Shown here piece by piece: positions 1 to 8,317 of a stretch of DNA of 64,000 nt (positions within the stretch are counted from its first letter, which is position 1; the number at the start of each line of letters is the position of its first letter). The stretch is from the NCBI RefSeq assembly GCF_015221875.1, contig NZ_JACYGY010000001.1, positions 5,062,501 through 5,126,500 on the forward strand, written 5' to 3'. Under the pieces are notes generated by a model. That model was not told the origin of the DNA, did not search any database, and worked only from the letters and a program-made list of their open reading frames with translations. Source of the DNA: Dyadobacter subterraneus (lineage in GTDB: Bacteria > Bacteroidota > Bacteroidia > Cytophagales > Spirosomataceae). The position numbers and the translations under genes were made by a program.

Positions 1-403
1 CTGGTTTATTTTGTGGGTTTTCAAACCAAAAACCAGGTTTCCCAGGGAAATCGACGATGATAACATCCTCCCAGCCGTCCTGATTCACATCCATTCCAAG
101 ATTCAAAAAAGAATTGCTGTATTCAGTCAAAGGATCAAAAATACGCGAAGGCGCCATTTCATGCCGCGTCCAGGTAGGAGCTTCAAACCAGTAATATCCG
201 GCAATAATATCCATTTTTCCATCTTTGTTCAAATCGGCCACCGCAGCACCTTCCGAGATAAAATCTCCAGTAATTTTCGTTTTTTTAAAGTCTTTTGAGG
301 TGTCTGTTGTTTTGGTCTGAGCATAAGAAATGTTTACGCAGAGACTAAAAACGAGTATTATTATAAATCTATTCCGGTAACTTCCAGTGTATCCTATTCT
401 CAT
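1..403 (-). CDS. Secreted FG-GAP/VCBS repeat protein (N-terminal part, runs off window)
   Basis: The reverse strand reads open from an ATG at 401-403 to the window edge, about 134 codons. Residues 1-29 look like a signal peptide ending in ...NISYAQ. Two calcium-loop style FG-GAP/VCBS motifs follow (DLNKDGKMDII near residue 54 and DVNQDGWEDVI near residue 108), separated by an aromatic strand containing YYWFEAP. Such repeats build an extracellular beta-propeller. The C-terminus is missing, so full function cannot be told; in this phylum such proteins often sit with secreted sugar or heme-binding enzymes, as here with the downstream neighbour on the same strand. Signal peptide and repeats are seen; exported propeller is inferred. 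Confidence 0.8.
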   Translation of the reverse strand, partial: MRIGYTGSYRNRFIIILVFSLCVNISYAQTKTTDTSKDFKKTKITGDFISEGAAVADLNKDGKMDIIAGYYWFEAPTWTRHEMAPSRIFDPLTEYSNSFLNLGMDVNQDGWEDVIIVDFPGKPGFWFENPQNKP

Positions 404-435
404 ATTTCCCAACTTATTTATATCTTAAATTCAGT

Positions 436-3303
436 TTATTTCTCCAAAGCTTTGCTGATAAGCATCTGGCTTTCATGATTTTCATGTGAGTGGGTTTGAC
501 CCAGTTTCTCATTCAAATCCTTCAAAACCTTTTTGGAATCATCAGTTCCAATGGCCGCGACACGCTGAATTGTGTAAGGCAAAATATTTGGAAGTTTTGC
601 TTTTTGAGCAATTTGTAAAGCTCGTTTCATATCAATTGCAGCCAAAGGTTCTGCTGCATACCAAACCATCAGAGGCAGATTGTGATCGTCTTTATCTTCA
701 ACTTTTTGGGAAAGCGCCTCGACAACATCCCAGCGCTGCGCAGGTTCCAGTCTGAGCATGGCAGAAGTCAGGTATAATCTTACCAGTGACGAATTATCAT
801 TTTGCGCCAAAGCAGCAAACCGTTTCAACGTTTCAGGAGAAACATTTTTGCTTTCCGTTAAAAGTTGGATGGCCCAGCTTCTTAAATATTCGTTGTCGTT
901 AGCCAGCAAATCCGTAAGATCTTTTTCGGTAAGTCCTTTTGTAACATGAAGCGTCCATAAGGCACGAAGTTTTCTTGTTGGATCAGGATTTTTCGCGAGC
1001 ATTTCTTTCAGTGCTTTGTGTACTTTTTTATTCGGGCCACGTTCCTGCAAAATCACGCGCGCCTGCCTTACATACCATTCGTTTTTATTAAGCTGATAAT
1101 TAACAAGTTCCATATCAGACGCTTTTGACAAATCCACTTTTACCCACTTATCACTTTCATGGGTAATTTTGAAAATCCTGCCCATTGTTTTGTTATGGAC
1201 GTCCGGATTTGGGCTATGACATTGATTTTTATCATACCAGTCGATCGCAAATACAGAACCGCTTGGATCGTATTTAAAATTCAGCCACTGCGACCACGAA
1301 TCGTTCATGGAAAGAAAATCGTTTCTGTGCGTTGCCAGATATCCGGATCCTTTGCGTTCAAGGTGGTCGATATTTAGTTTTGCACCATTGATATTGTTCA
1401 TGAAAATCTCGTTACGATATTCCTGCGGCCAGGTATCACCTCCCAGATAAATCATCGCTCCCGCATGTGCATGACCACCACCGGCAGATCCGGACCGGAA
1501 ATTTCCTGCATGCGGACCGCGCTCTCCTACCCAGTGCACGTGATCGGCAATGGTTTTGATGTCGTCATAAGTATAAGGATTGAAATGTTTCCCCGCCTGG
1601 CGCTGGTACCTTGCGCCCTGTATGACGTGATACATGTGCGGAATCACACAAACGGTGATAAAAGGATGTCCGTAATCATTGAAATCAATTCCCCAAGGAT
1701 TGCTCGAACCTTCCGCAAAAACTTCAAATTCGTGTGATGTTGGATGAAATCTCCATACACCAGCATTTATTTTGGTACGTTCTGCATCCGAAGCACCCGG
1801 TTTCCCCACATTGGAGCGTGTGAAAACACCGTGTGTTCCATAAAGCCAGCCGTCTGGGCCCCATCTAAGGTTATTGAGTACTTCATGGGTATCATCCACA
1901 CCCCAGCCATCAAGCAATTTTTGCGGCGGACCGGCTGGTTTGTCATTCTTTGCATCGATCGGAATAAATAATAAATAAGGTGCGGCGCCAAGCCAAACTC
2001 CTCCCATTCCCACTTCAATACCACTTACCAGATTTAATCCTTCCGTGAAAACTTTTCTTTTATCAAGAGTACCATCGCCATCTGTATCCTCAAATATCAA
2101 AATCCGGTCTTTTCCCTGTCCTTCCGGAGCGGGAACAGGATAGGTATGTCCTTCAACAACCCAAAGCCTCCCGCGGGAATCGATCGTAAAACTGATCGGG
2201 CGAACGATATCCGGTTCAGCGGCAGCAAGTGTAATTTTAAAACCCTTTGGCGGCGTCATCACTTTGGCCGCTTCTATTCCCGAAAGTCCTGCGTGAAGTA
2301 CCGGATCAAGCGGTGGTAAGATGATAATATCCTTTTGTTTCAACTCGTTAGGAAAATCGGGCCGACTTGGGTAAAAAAGAAATTCGTCAAAATTGATATG
2401 TCCCCATTTATCATCAGGAATGTACGGAATCTGGGAAATACCGGTTTCGTTGTCGATGATACGGATGAAAATTTCTTTATTCTGATAAGCCTGAAGGTCA
2501 ACTACTGCCGGCTGTAACGTAGCTCTTCCCTGGCCTGTGATGTGAAAAATAACGCTATCTGTCCCGGCAAGCACAAGTTCCACACGCGTATCCTGTAAAG
2601 CTCCGCCGGAAACCCTGAACGCTGCAAACGGCTGTGTAACCTTGAAAGGAACCGAAGTTAAAGTACCTGTAAGTTTGTAGTTTGTTGTCCCGCCGCTGCT
2701 TAGGAAATATTTCCCCTCGAAGCCGATATGCATATCTTTTTCATGAACCGGAGACGGGTCGTCTGAAAAAAGAGGATTGGCGAAAGCATTACCCGTTGCT
2801 GTCCAGTCTTTTAAAGTACCGGTTTCAAAATTCAGGTTTAGCGGCCTTCCATCTTTTGTTGGCAGTTTACCCGCTATTGTTTTATCCGAAATCACTCCTT
2901 CCACCACTTCAAAACTCCCAACCATTCCTGCCGCACGGTGACCCGGAACAGAACAGAAGTAGGTATCACTTTCAACAGCTTTGAAAATAAGGCTCGTACT
3001 CGTTCCTTTTTCAATAATCACCTTACTTTTCAGACCCATTTTCTCCAAAGAAATGTCATGTGTCATCAGCTCACCGTTGGTAATTTTGATTCTTACACGA
3101 TCTCCTTTATTTGCTTTTAAAGTCGGGTTGCGAGAGCCATCCGGAGCGAAAAAACCGAGCATGGTTGCTTCCAAAGCATAATCCCTGTCGAAATTGGTGG
3201 TATCTGTAACGGCAGAAGTTTTGGTTTTCTGAGCGCTGCTGAATGGTTTTGGAACAATAAAAAAGATTGAAAGCAGCAGAATAAGTAAACGAAATGCGGA
3301 CAT
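436..3303 (-). CDS. Secreted cupredoxin / sorbosone-dehydrogenase-like beta-propeller / HEAT-repeat protein (PVC-type membrane-bound dehydrogenase family)
   Basis: A 955-aa exported protein with a hydrophobic leader at residues 1-24. Residues 40-135 form a plastocyanin-like domain with a complete type 1 copper set: His82 (MTHDI), Cys117, His122 and Met127 in C-SVPG-H-RAAG-M. A linker/CBM-like region follows to about residue 330, then a glucose/sorbosone-dehydrogenase type propeller (about 350-740; WVVEGHTYP, DTDGDGTLDKR, DEFLFYP just before it). The C-terminal 200 residues are helical and HEAT-like. Many relatives end in a c-type cytochrome, but I see no CxxCH here, so any electron output would have to go through the copper domain. 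Likely periplasmic or outer-membrane-associated oxidation of a sugar-like substrate; the substrate is unknown. Confidence 0.82.
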   Translation of the reverse strand: MSAFRLLILLLSIFFIVPKPFSSAQKTKTSAVTDTTNFDRDYALEATMLGFFAPDGSRNPTLKANKGDRVRIKITNGELMTHDISLEKMGLKSKVIIEKGTSTSLIFKAVESDTYFCSVPGHRAAGMVGSFEVVEGVISDKTIAGKLPTKDGRPLNLNFETGTLKDWTATGNAFANPLFSDDPSPVHEKDMHIGFEGKYFLSSGGTTNYKLTGTLTSVPFKVTQPFAAFRVSGGALQDTRVELVLAGTDSVIFHITGQGRATLQPAVVDLQAYQNKEIFIRIIDNETGISQIPYIPDDKWGHINFDEFLFYPSRPDFPNELKQKDIIILPPLDPVLHAGLSGIEAAKVMTPPKGFKITLAAAEPDIVRPISFTIDSRGRLWVVEGHTYPVPAPEGQGKDRILIFEDTDGDGTLDKRKVFTEGLNLVSGIEVGMGGVWLGAAPYLLFIPIDAKNDKPAGPPQKLLDGWGVDDTHEVLNNLRWGPDGWLYGTHGVFTRSNVGKPGASDAERTKINAGVWRFHPTSHEFEVFAEGSSNPWGIDFNDYGHPFITVCVIPHMYHVIQGARYQRQAGKHFNPYTYDDIKTIADHVHWVGERGPHAGNFRSGSAGGGHAHAGAMIYLGGDTWPQEYRNEIFMNNINGAKLNIDHLERKGSGYLATHRNDFLSMNDSWSQWLNFKYDPSGSVFAIDWYDKNQCHSPNPDVHNKTMGRIFKITHESDKWVKVDLSKASDMELVNYQLNKNEWYVRQARVILQERGPNKKVHKALKEMLAKNPDPTRKLRALWTLHVTKGLTEKDLTDLLANDNEYLRSWAIQLLTESKNVSPETLKRFAALAQNDNSSLVRLYLTSAMLRLEPAQRWDVVEALSQKVEDKDDHNLPLMVWYAAEPLAAIDMKRALQIAQKAKLPNILPYTIQRVAAIGTDDSKKVLKDLNEKLGQTHSHENHESQMLISKALEK

Positions 3304-3511
3304 AATAACGGGCTGTAAAGGTGTTAGGAATATTCACTTTCTGATTATTTAAAAAAGTGAATATATAACAGAAGTTACCCGTCTGATTTCATATAATATG
3401 TTAATAATCAAATTAATGGCCCACTTTCTCCGAGTCCAAAAATATAAGATATTAACATTTAAAGATAAATTATAAGTAAATTTTCATACATTTTAAAAAA
3501 CATAACCGGCT

Positions 3512-3551
3512 GTCAATCAGAGATTAAAATCTAACATTAACAGCCGGTTAT
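3512..3551 (-). terminator. Rho-independent terminator after the DUF3072 gene
   Basis: A 12-bp perfect inverted repeat (ATAACCGGCTGT / ACAGCCGGTTAT) with a 16-nt loop. On the minus strand it is followed by GTTTTTTAAA. It lies 15 nt beyond the stop of the minus-strand gene at 3566-3826. Confidence 0.8.
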
Positions 3552-3565
3552 ATGCAAGCAGGAAA

Positions 3566-3826
3566 TTAATTACTCAATCCTCTGCCTGTTTTATGTTGCA
3601 GTTCATCAATTCTTTTAGACGCTTCTGCCTTGCTCAACTTTTCATCAAACTCCTCTCCGGCTTCGTCAGAAAGAGTTTTGAGGTAAGAATGTTGTGCGCC
3701 TGTCATGGGCTCATTTCCTGTGGTCCATTCATCCGGATCTTTAACGGTATTATCGCCTTTGATTACCTGATTTTCGTTTGATGGATTTTGAGTCTCATCT
3801 CCCGATTCTTTATTTATAGTTGCCAT
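3566..3826 (-). CDS. DUF3072 family small protein
   Basis: An 86-aa, acidic, soluble protein. The N-terminal 30 residues are low complexity and polar. The C-terminal half holds the DUF3072 signature: DPDEWTTGNEPMTGAQHSYL, then LSDEAGEEFDEKLSKAEASK and a closing IDELQHKTGRG. The family is small and has no established biochemical role. It stands alone between two terminator or promoter gaps and has its own terminator. The family call rests on the recognisable PMTGAQxxYLxxL and LSKAEASxxIDxL pattern. Confidence 0.85.
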   Translation of the reverse strand: MATINKESGDETQNPSNENQVIKGDNTVKDPDEWTTGNEPMTGAQHSYLKTLSDEAGEEFDEKLSKAEASKRIDELQHKTGRGLSN

Positions 3827-4040
3827 TTTAGTTTTGTTGATTTGACAGGATATATAAAAAAACTGAGCCAGAAAGATTTACATCAATACCGCTATTCAGA
3901 GTCGTACTATACGTTTGATGGTAGAATTTTAACCGCAAATTCAACTTCTAAATTTCAAATTTTAAACGAATCTTATACCCAAGACAACCATATTCGGAAA
4001 AATCGTGTCCTTATTGTATCCTCTTTTAACTTATACCAAA

Positions 4041-4502
4041 ATGAACCGGATCCAAACTGTCTTATGCCTCATTTTCATGTCGCTATCATTTTCAGGTTGC
4101 AAAAATCCCGATGATCCTGCTAATAAAATCTTGATTGAGCCGGTTGGTAGTTCTTATTATTATGTAAAAAATCAGACTGACACAGATTTACATGCTGAAT
4201 TTCAAGTACCTATTTATGACAGAAGCATTGACAGTGTTGTTCAGATAGATAGCATCATTCCAATTCCCCGCCTGTCCACAACAAAAATCCGGGAAGATTT
4301 GGGGCATTTTGGACATAATCCCGTACCCGGTGATACATTCAAGAATATAAGATTTTTCAAAATTACCGGCGGGACAAAAACTCTTGTTTTAGAAATAAAT
4401 CCGGTAAAAAACGAAAGATGGATTTCCACAATTTTATCCCGGGACGAATATGGATATGGTTTGACAGAATATCAGTTTGTGATCAGAAAAGATGATTTGT
4501 AG
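4041..4502 (+). CDS. Small putative lipoprotein, function unknown
   Basis: Starting at the ATG at 4041 gives 153 residues with an ideal lipoprotein leader: MNRI, a hydrophobic stretch, and the lipobox SFSGC with Cys20. A longer reading from 4005 would put 12 extra residues in front of the signal peptide, so 4041 is preferred. The mature part is beta-rich (strands around YYYVKNQTDTDLHAEFQVP and FKITGGTKTLVLEINP), suggesting a small outer-membrane-anchored beta-sandwich. I do not recognise the family. Confidence 0.75.
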   Translation: MNRIQTVLCLIFMSLSFSGCKNPDDPANKILIEPVGSSYYYVKNQTDTDLHAEFQVPIYDRSIDSVVQIDSIIPIPRLSTTKIREDLGHFGHNPVPGDTFKNIRFFKITGGTKTLVLEINPVKNERWISTILSRDEYGYGLTEYQFVIRKDDL

Positions 4503-4629
4503 AGAAATGATTTGTCCTACTGAAAAATTTCCTAGCTTGTAAACATTCAAAAGCCTGAAACTAAATCATTTCTATTAGCAATGAAACTTAAAACATCCTT
4601 GATTTGGGTAGTACTTCCACTTTTTTGTT

Positions 4630-4989
4630 TTGATAATTTACTGGAAGATAACAAGAAGTAATTTGGTTGCTATAAAGCTGGGGGATTGTAAAAATGGCAG
4701 CGTTGAGACTATTGCGGAATTAAATAAACAAGTAAAAAGAAATTTCTTAAATCAAGAATCTTACGAAGTAAGTGCATTCACGGATTTCGGGCCGTGTTAT
4801 CTGGCGAATTACAATAAAAAACATGAGCTTTTACGTGTTGCCATTGATCCGCCAAGTGGCTGGTCAGGCCTTTATAAAGCCTCAGCTCAGCAATTGCAGG
4901 AAATAGTAGATAAAAAATTAGATGATGATGAAATTCGTAATTATTTGGAAGTATTTCCGAATGAAGATTATCCGGAAGATATAGATTAA
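4630..4989 (+). CDS. Unknown small protein with non-ATG start; possibly the frameshifted body of an exported protein
   Basis: The open frame has no internal ATG; the first plausible initiator is TTG at 4630. It encodes 119 residues, mostly polar and acidic at the C-terminus (DDDEIRNYLEVFPNEDYPEDID). In another frame an ATG at 4581 begins a good signal-peptide sequence (MKLKTSLIWVVLPLFCF) that stops at 4661, right where this frame becomes open. The simplest reading is one gene, 4581-4989, broken by a single-base change; a TTG start is the alternative. Family not recognised. Confidence 0.4.
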   Translation: MIIYWKITRSNLVAIKLGDCKNGSVETIAELNKQVKRNFLNQESYEVSAFTDFGPCYLANYNKKHELLRVAIDPPSGWSGLYKASAQQLQEIVDKKLDDDEIRNYLEVFPNEDYPEDID

Positions 4990-5190
4990 GTTGATTTCTT
5001 TTCTTGTAATTTTCTTCTAACTGTCTGATATCAAACAATTAAGTTTCGATCATTATGGAAAAGAAAATAAAAGTTAAACTCGTAAAATTAGGTAGCCTGT
5101 TTCCAGTTTATAACTGATTTTTATAGATTTTTCCTGCATACAAAACGACACCTAATGATACAACCGTGCAATTTAAGGTTCATTATTAAC

Positions 5191-5228
5191 AAAAAAGGGA
5201 ACAATCATTTGACCGATTATTCCCTTTT
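5191..5228 (-). terminator. Terminator of the DPP-IV-type peptidase gene
   Basis: Hairpin AAAAGGGAACAATC / GATTATTCCCTTTT with an 8-nt loop and one G-T wobble. On the minus strand the stem is followed by a T run (CCCTTTTTTGTT). It begins 20 nt after the stop of the minus-strand peptidase at 5248. Confidence 0.75.
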
Positions 5229-5247
5229 CTATCAAAAATTCTATCAA

Positions 5248-7575
5248 TTACTTCACTGAATTTCTCGGATCAGTAACATAATTCAGCTGATATTCTTTCG
5301 GAGGTTCGGCACCTAACAGATGGCGAACAAAATAATCCCAGCGACGTCTCATCATATAAGGAACATAGTTACCATATCCGTGACGGCTGTTTGGGAAAAT
5401 GATCAGGTCATAATCTTTATTCGCTTTTTCCAGCGCTTCAAGAACCAGCATTGTGTTGTATGGCGGCACATTATCGTCCATCATACCGTGTGCCAGCATC
5501 AGTTTTCCTTTTAAATTTTTCGCGTGAACCTGATTTGCCTGCGCTTCATAATTTGACACGCCTTTTGAATCTTTTGTCAACAAACCAATGTAACGCTCGC
5601 CCCAGTCGTCCTCATAATTTCTGTTATCCTGGTTACCCGATTCCGAAATTCCAACTTTGAAAAAATCCGGATATGTGAACATCGCACAAGCCGTAGCGAA
5701 ACCGCCTCCGGAATGTCCATGCATACCTATACGGCTGGTGTCGATCCAGTTGTATTTCGCTGCCAATTGTTTAATTCCTGAAACCTGATCAGGCAAAGTA
5801 TTTTCAGCCATTTGCCCATAATTCATATCATGGAAACTTTTCGACCGCAACGGATTACTTGTACCTTCCAGCTCTATCACGATAAATCCAAGTTCAGCCA
5901 AAGCCTGATTGTCTCTTCTCGAAGCGGAAAATGCCCAGGAACCCACGCTCCCACCTTGCGGGCCAGGATAGATATAATCGACAAGCGGATATTTTTTTGT
6001 GGAGTCCAGTTTTGATGGCGTGTACATTAATCCGTATACATCCGTTTTCCCGTCATGCGCTTTCACGGAAAAAGGAATCGGCGCTTTCCAGCCAATTGTT
6101 TTCAAACGGCTTACATCTGTTTTTTCAAGCTCGGTGATTAATTTTCCACTCATATTTCGCAAAACCATAACCGGAGTAACATCAGGTTGTGAATAGGTAT
6201 CGATGAAATAATTTTCGGAAGTCGAGAGTGAAACGGTGTGAAATCCAGCCTCTGGTGTTAATAAGGTAAGACCTGAGCCATCAAAATTTATTTTGTAAAA
6301 ATGACTGAAATATGGATTTCCGGATTCTTTTCCATTAGCCATAAAATAGATTACACGGCTTTTTTCATCCACTTTTATCAATTGCGTAACCAGCCACTCA
6401 CCCTTGGTGATCTGATTTTTCAGCTTACCGGATGTCGCATCATACAAATACAAATGTCCCCAGTTATCCTTTTCTGAATACCAGATAATTTCCTTGCTAG
6501 CAGCCAAAAACCGCCAGCTGATACCTCTTTGCCCTGATTCGAATTGTGTTGGCGAAACTTCTTCAAAAATTTCCTTTACTGAACCCGTAGCCGCATCAGC
6601 AAGTCTTACCTTTTCCTGTTTGTGATCACGGGAGGTGGAAACAAACATAAGCTGCGAACCATCCGGGCTCCAGGCAGCATCATTAAGTACACCGCCACGA
6701 CTGATATCATCACCGGAAGTTGATCTGTGAACGTCAGCAGGAATTTGCAAACGCACTATTTTGGGGGTTTCCACATTGATAATCACACGATGCAGCATTG
6801 CCACAACGCTGTCACCCGGCAAAGGATATTTCCATGCTTCCAGTTTTGGATGACCAACATTGGTCGTTACCAAAAACATATCCCCTACTTTTCTTTCATC
6901 CTGCTGATAAGTAAAAATCTTTTTGGAATCAGGCGACCAAAGCAATACCGGTTTGTCACTATGACGCCACCCGGCGTTGTCCGTAGCATATCCAAAATCC
7001 TTAATTCCGTCAGTTGTCAGCTGTGTAAGCTGATTGGATGCGACATCACGAAGCCATAAATTATAATCTTTTATCAAAACAGCCTTTTTCCCATCAGGAG
7101 ACAATGTTTCGCTTTTCGGATCTTCGTCTGTTTTTATTTTTACCGAAGTATCTTCTGTAATTTGGTATGTTTTCAAATCGGCTTTCCACTGCTTACCACT
7201 GGCGGTAAACAAAATAGATTTTTCATCCGCTGAAAAAGCAAAATTCTGAAAAGGAAGCATAAAAGCGGTATAATTTTTTCCGCTTGCGGAAGAAAGAGAT
7301 TGCGCCAGTTTTTGGTGGTTGAAAGCAGGCAATCTCGTTCCTTTCAGTGCATTTACCAAAATAAATTCGCTGCCTTGTGCCGTGAGGGTACGATACCAAA
7401 ACCGCTCTCCGGAGATCCAGGTCGATTTTCCGGCAACATTGTCGATGTACTTTTGCGTGTTAGGAGCTAGAAAACTTTCTGCTTTTTGATAGTCGTTTGC
7501 TGTCAGCGCCGCTTGCTGCGAAAACGCTGAACCGGTTAGGAAAACGGGCAAAAAGACTGTAAATAATTTCTTCAT
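5248..7575 (-). CDS. S9 family prolyl oligopeptidase, dipeptidyl peptidase IV type
   Basis: The ATG at 7575 gives 775 residues opening with signal peptide MKKLFTVFLPVFLTGSAFSQ; an upstream in-frame ATG at 7626 would put 17 polar residues in front of it. The N-terminal half is the DPP-IV beta-propeller (LYDATSGKLKN, AAWSPDGSQLMFVS). The C-terminal alpha/beta-hydrolase domain carries the nucleophile in GHSGGG (Ser about 622), the acid in AHGMMDDN and the base in SRHGYG (His about 732). Expected to release X-Pro dipeptides from peptides in the periplasm. Full length for the family. Monocistronic, with its own terminator. Confidence 0.93.
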   Translation of the reverse strand: MKKLFTVFLPVFLTGSAFSQQAALTANDYQKAESFLAPNTQKYIDNVAGKSTWISGERFWYRTLTAQGSEFILVNALKGTRLPAFNHQKLAQSLSSASGKNYTAFMLPFQNFAFSADEKSILFTASGKQWKADLKTYQITEDTSVKIKTDEDPKSETLSPDGKKAVLIKDYNLWLRDVASNQLTQLTTDGIKDFGYATDNAGWRHSDKPVLLWSPDSKKIFTYQQDERKVGDMFLVTTNVGHPKLEAWKYPLPGDSVVAMLHRVIINVETPKIVRLQIPADVHRSTSGDDISRGGVLNDAAWSPDGSQLMFVSTSRDHKQEKVRLADAATGSVKEIFEEVSPTQFESGQRGISWRFLAASKEIIWYSEKDNWGHLYLYDATSGKLKNQITKGEWLVTQLIKVDEKSRVIYFMANGKESGNPYFSHFYKINFDGSGLTLLTPEAGFHTVSLSTSENYFIDTYSQPDVTPVMVLRNMSGKLITELEKTDVSRLKTIGWKAPIPFSVKAHDGKTDVYGLMYTPSKLDSTKKYPLVDYIYPGPQGGSVGSWAFSASRRDNQALAELGFIVIELEGTSNPLRSKSFHDMNYGQMAENTLPDQVSGIKQLAAKYNWIDTSRIGMHGHSGGGFATACAMFTYPDFFKVGISESGNQDNRNYEDDWGERYIGLLTKDSKGVSNYEAQANQVHAKNLKGKLMLAHGMMDDNVPPYNTMLVLEALEKANKDYDLIIFPNSRHGYGNYVPYMMRRRWDYFVRHLLGAEPPKEYQLNYVTDPRNSVK

Positions 7576-7713
7576 ATTAGGTTGTTGCCTTGTAATAGGA
7601 TGTGAGGAAATATTCCCGTGCTGCAAAATAAGTATTTTTCAGCATGTAAGTTTACGCACCAGATAAAAATCGTTTGTAAGACAATAATTTCGATTCTCAT
7701 TCACAAGCCAGAA

Positions 7714-7751
7714 TAAAAAAAGCAGAGACTATTCAGGAAAATAGTCTCTGC
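7714..7751 (-). terminator. Terminator downstream of the 59-aa membrane protein gene
   Basis: A 12-bp perfect inverted repeat (GCAGAGACTATT / AATAGTCTCTGC) with a 6-nt loop, followed on the minus strand by seven T. It lies 96 nt beyond the stop of the small gene at 7847-8026. Confidence 0.8.
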
Positions 7752-7846
7752 CCGAGCTTACATTAATCGTAAAATCTCCTGCAAAATATTATTCAGGTAA
7801 AACGATTTCGGATTATTACTTTTCTGATTCAGGTTTACGGTTTTAA

Positions 7847-8026
7847 TTATTTTGGCCAAAAATCCAGCAAACTTTTGGTAAGTGTCTGATCTTTGAGATA
7901 TCCGCTGACTACCAGATTAGCAAATAAATAAACACAATAAAGAATGACGATCAATCCGATTGTCTCGGATAAGCTTTTCCTCAAAGATTTACATTTTTCA
8001 CTTCCTCTTTCACTAGTTGTGTTCAT
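7847..8026 (-). CDS. Small single-span membrane protein (59 aa), unknown
   Basis: The reverse strand from the ATG at 8024-8026 reads MNTTSERGSEKCKSLRKS, then a hydrophobic helix around IGLIVILYCVYLFANLVV (about residues 23-42), then a polar tail ending DFWPK and TAA at 7847. The positive N-terminal flank followed by one membrane helix is typical of a real inner-membrane microprotein, and a strong minus-strand terminator follows. No homolog is recognised; supported by start, topology and terminator only. Confidence 0.5.
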   Translation of the reverse strand: MNTTSERGSEKCKSLRKSLSETIGLIVILYCVYLFANLVVSGYLKDQTLTKSLLDFWPK

Positions 8027-8317
8027 AGGTTTTTCAAATTTAATGTACTGGGTTTCCGATTTTTTTTTCGCTGCTTAGTACCGTTTTTTAATCACATGCA
8101 ACAACATGAAATTTAATTTTCGGGCATAATCCTGCCTTAATTAAACACATCTTTTGATAGTAGGGAGGGTACATTAATTTCTTAGCAAAACAAGACACTA
8201 AACTGTCCAATACCAAAAAACAGACATAGACAAAGTGTGTACAAATGGAATAAAAGCCTCATTTTTTTAACAAAAATCAAGGTTTTAATAAAATTATACA
8301 ATCCGGGCTATTTTAGT
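8027..8317. other. Intergenic region, about 290 bp
   Basis: AT-rich sequence between the small membrane protein gene and the end of the 7TM-DISM gene, both minus strand. It should contain the promoter of the small gene. No convincing ORF or RNA gene was found in it. Confidence 0.5.

Noticed and set aside
5055..5117. Very short ORF MEKKIKVKLVKLGSLFPVYN between the 119-aa gene and the peptidase terminator.
   Set aside because: Twenty codons with no structural or contextual support.
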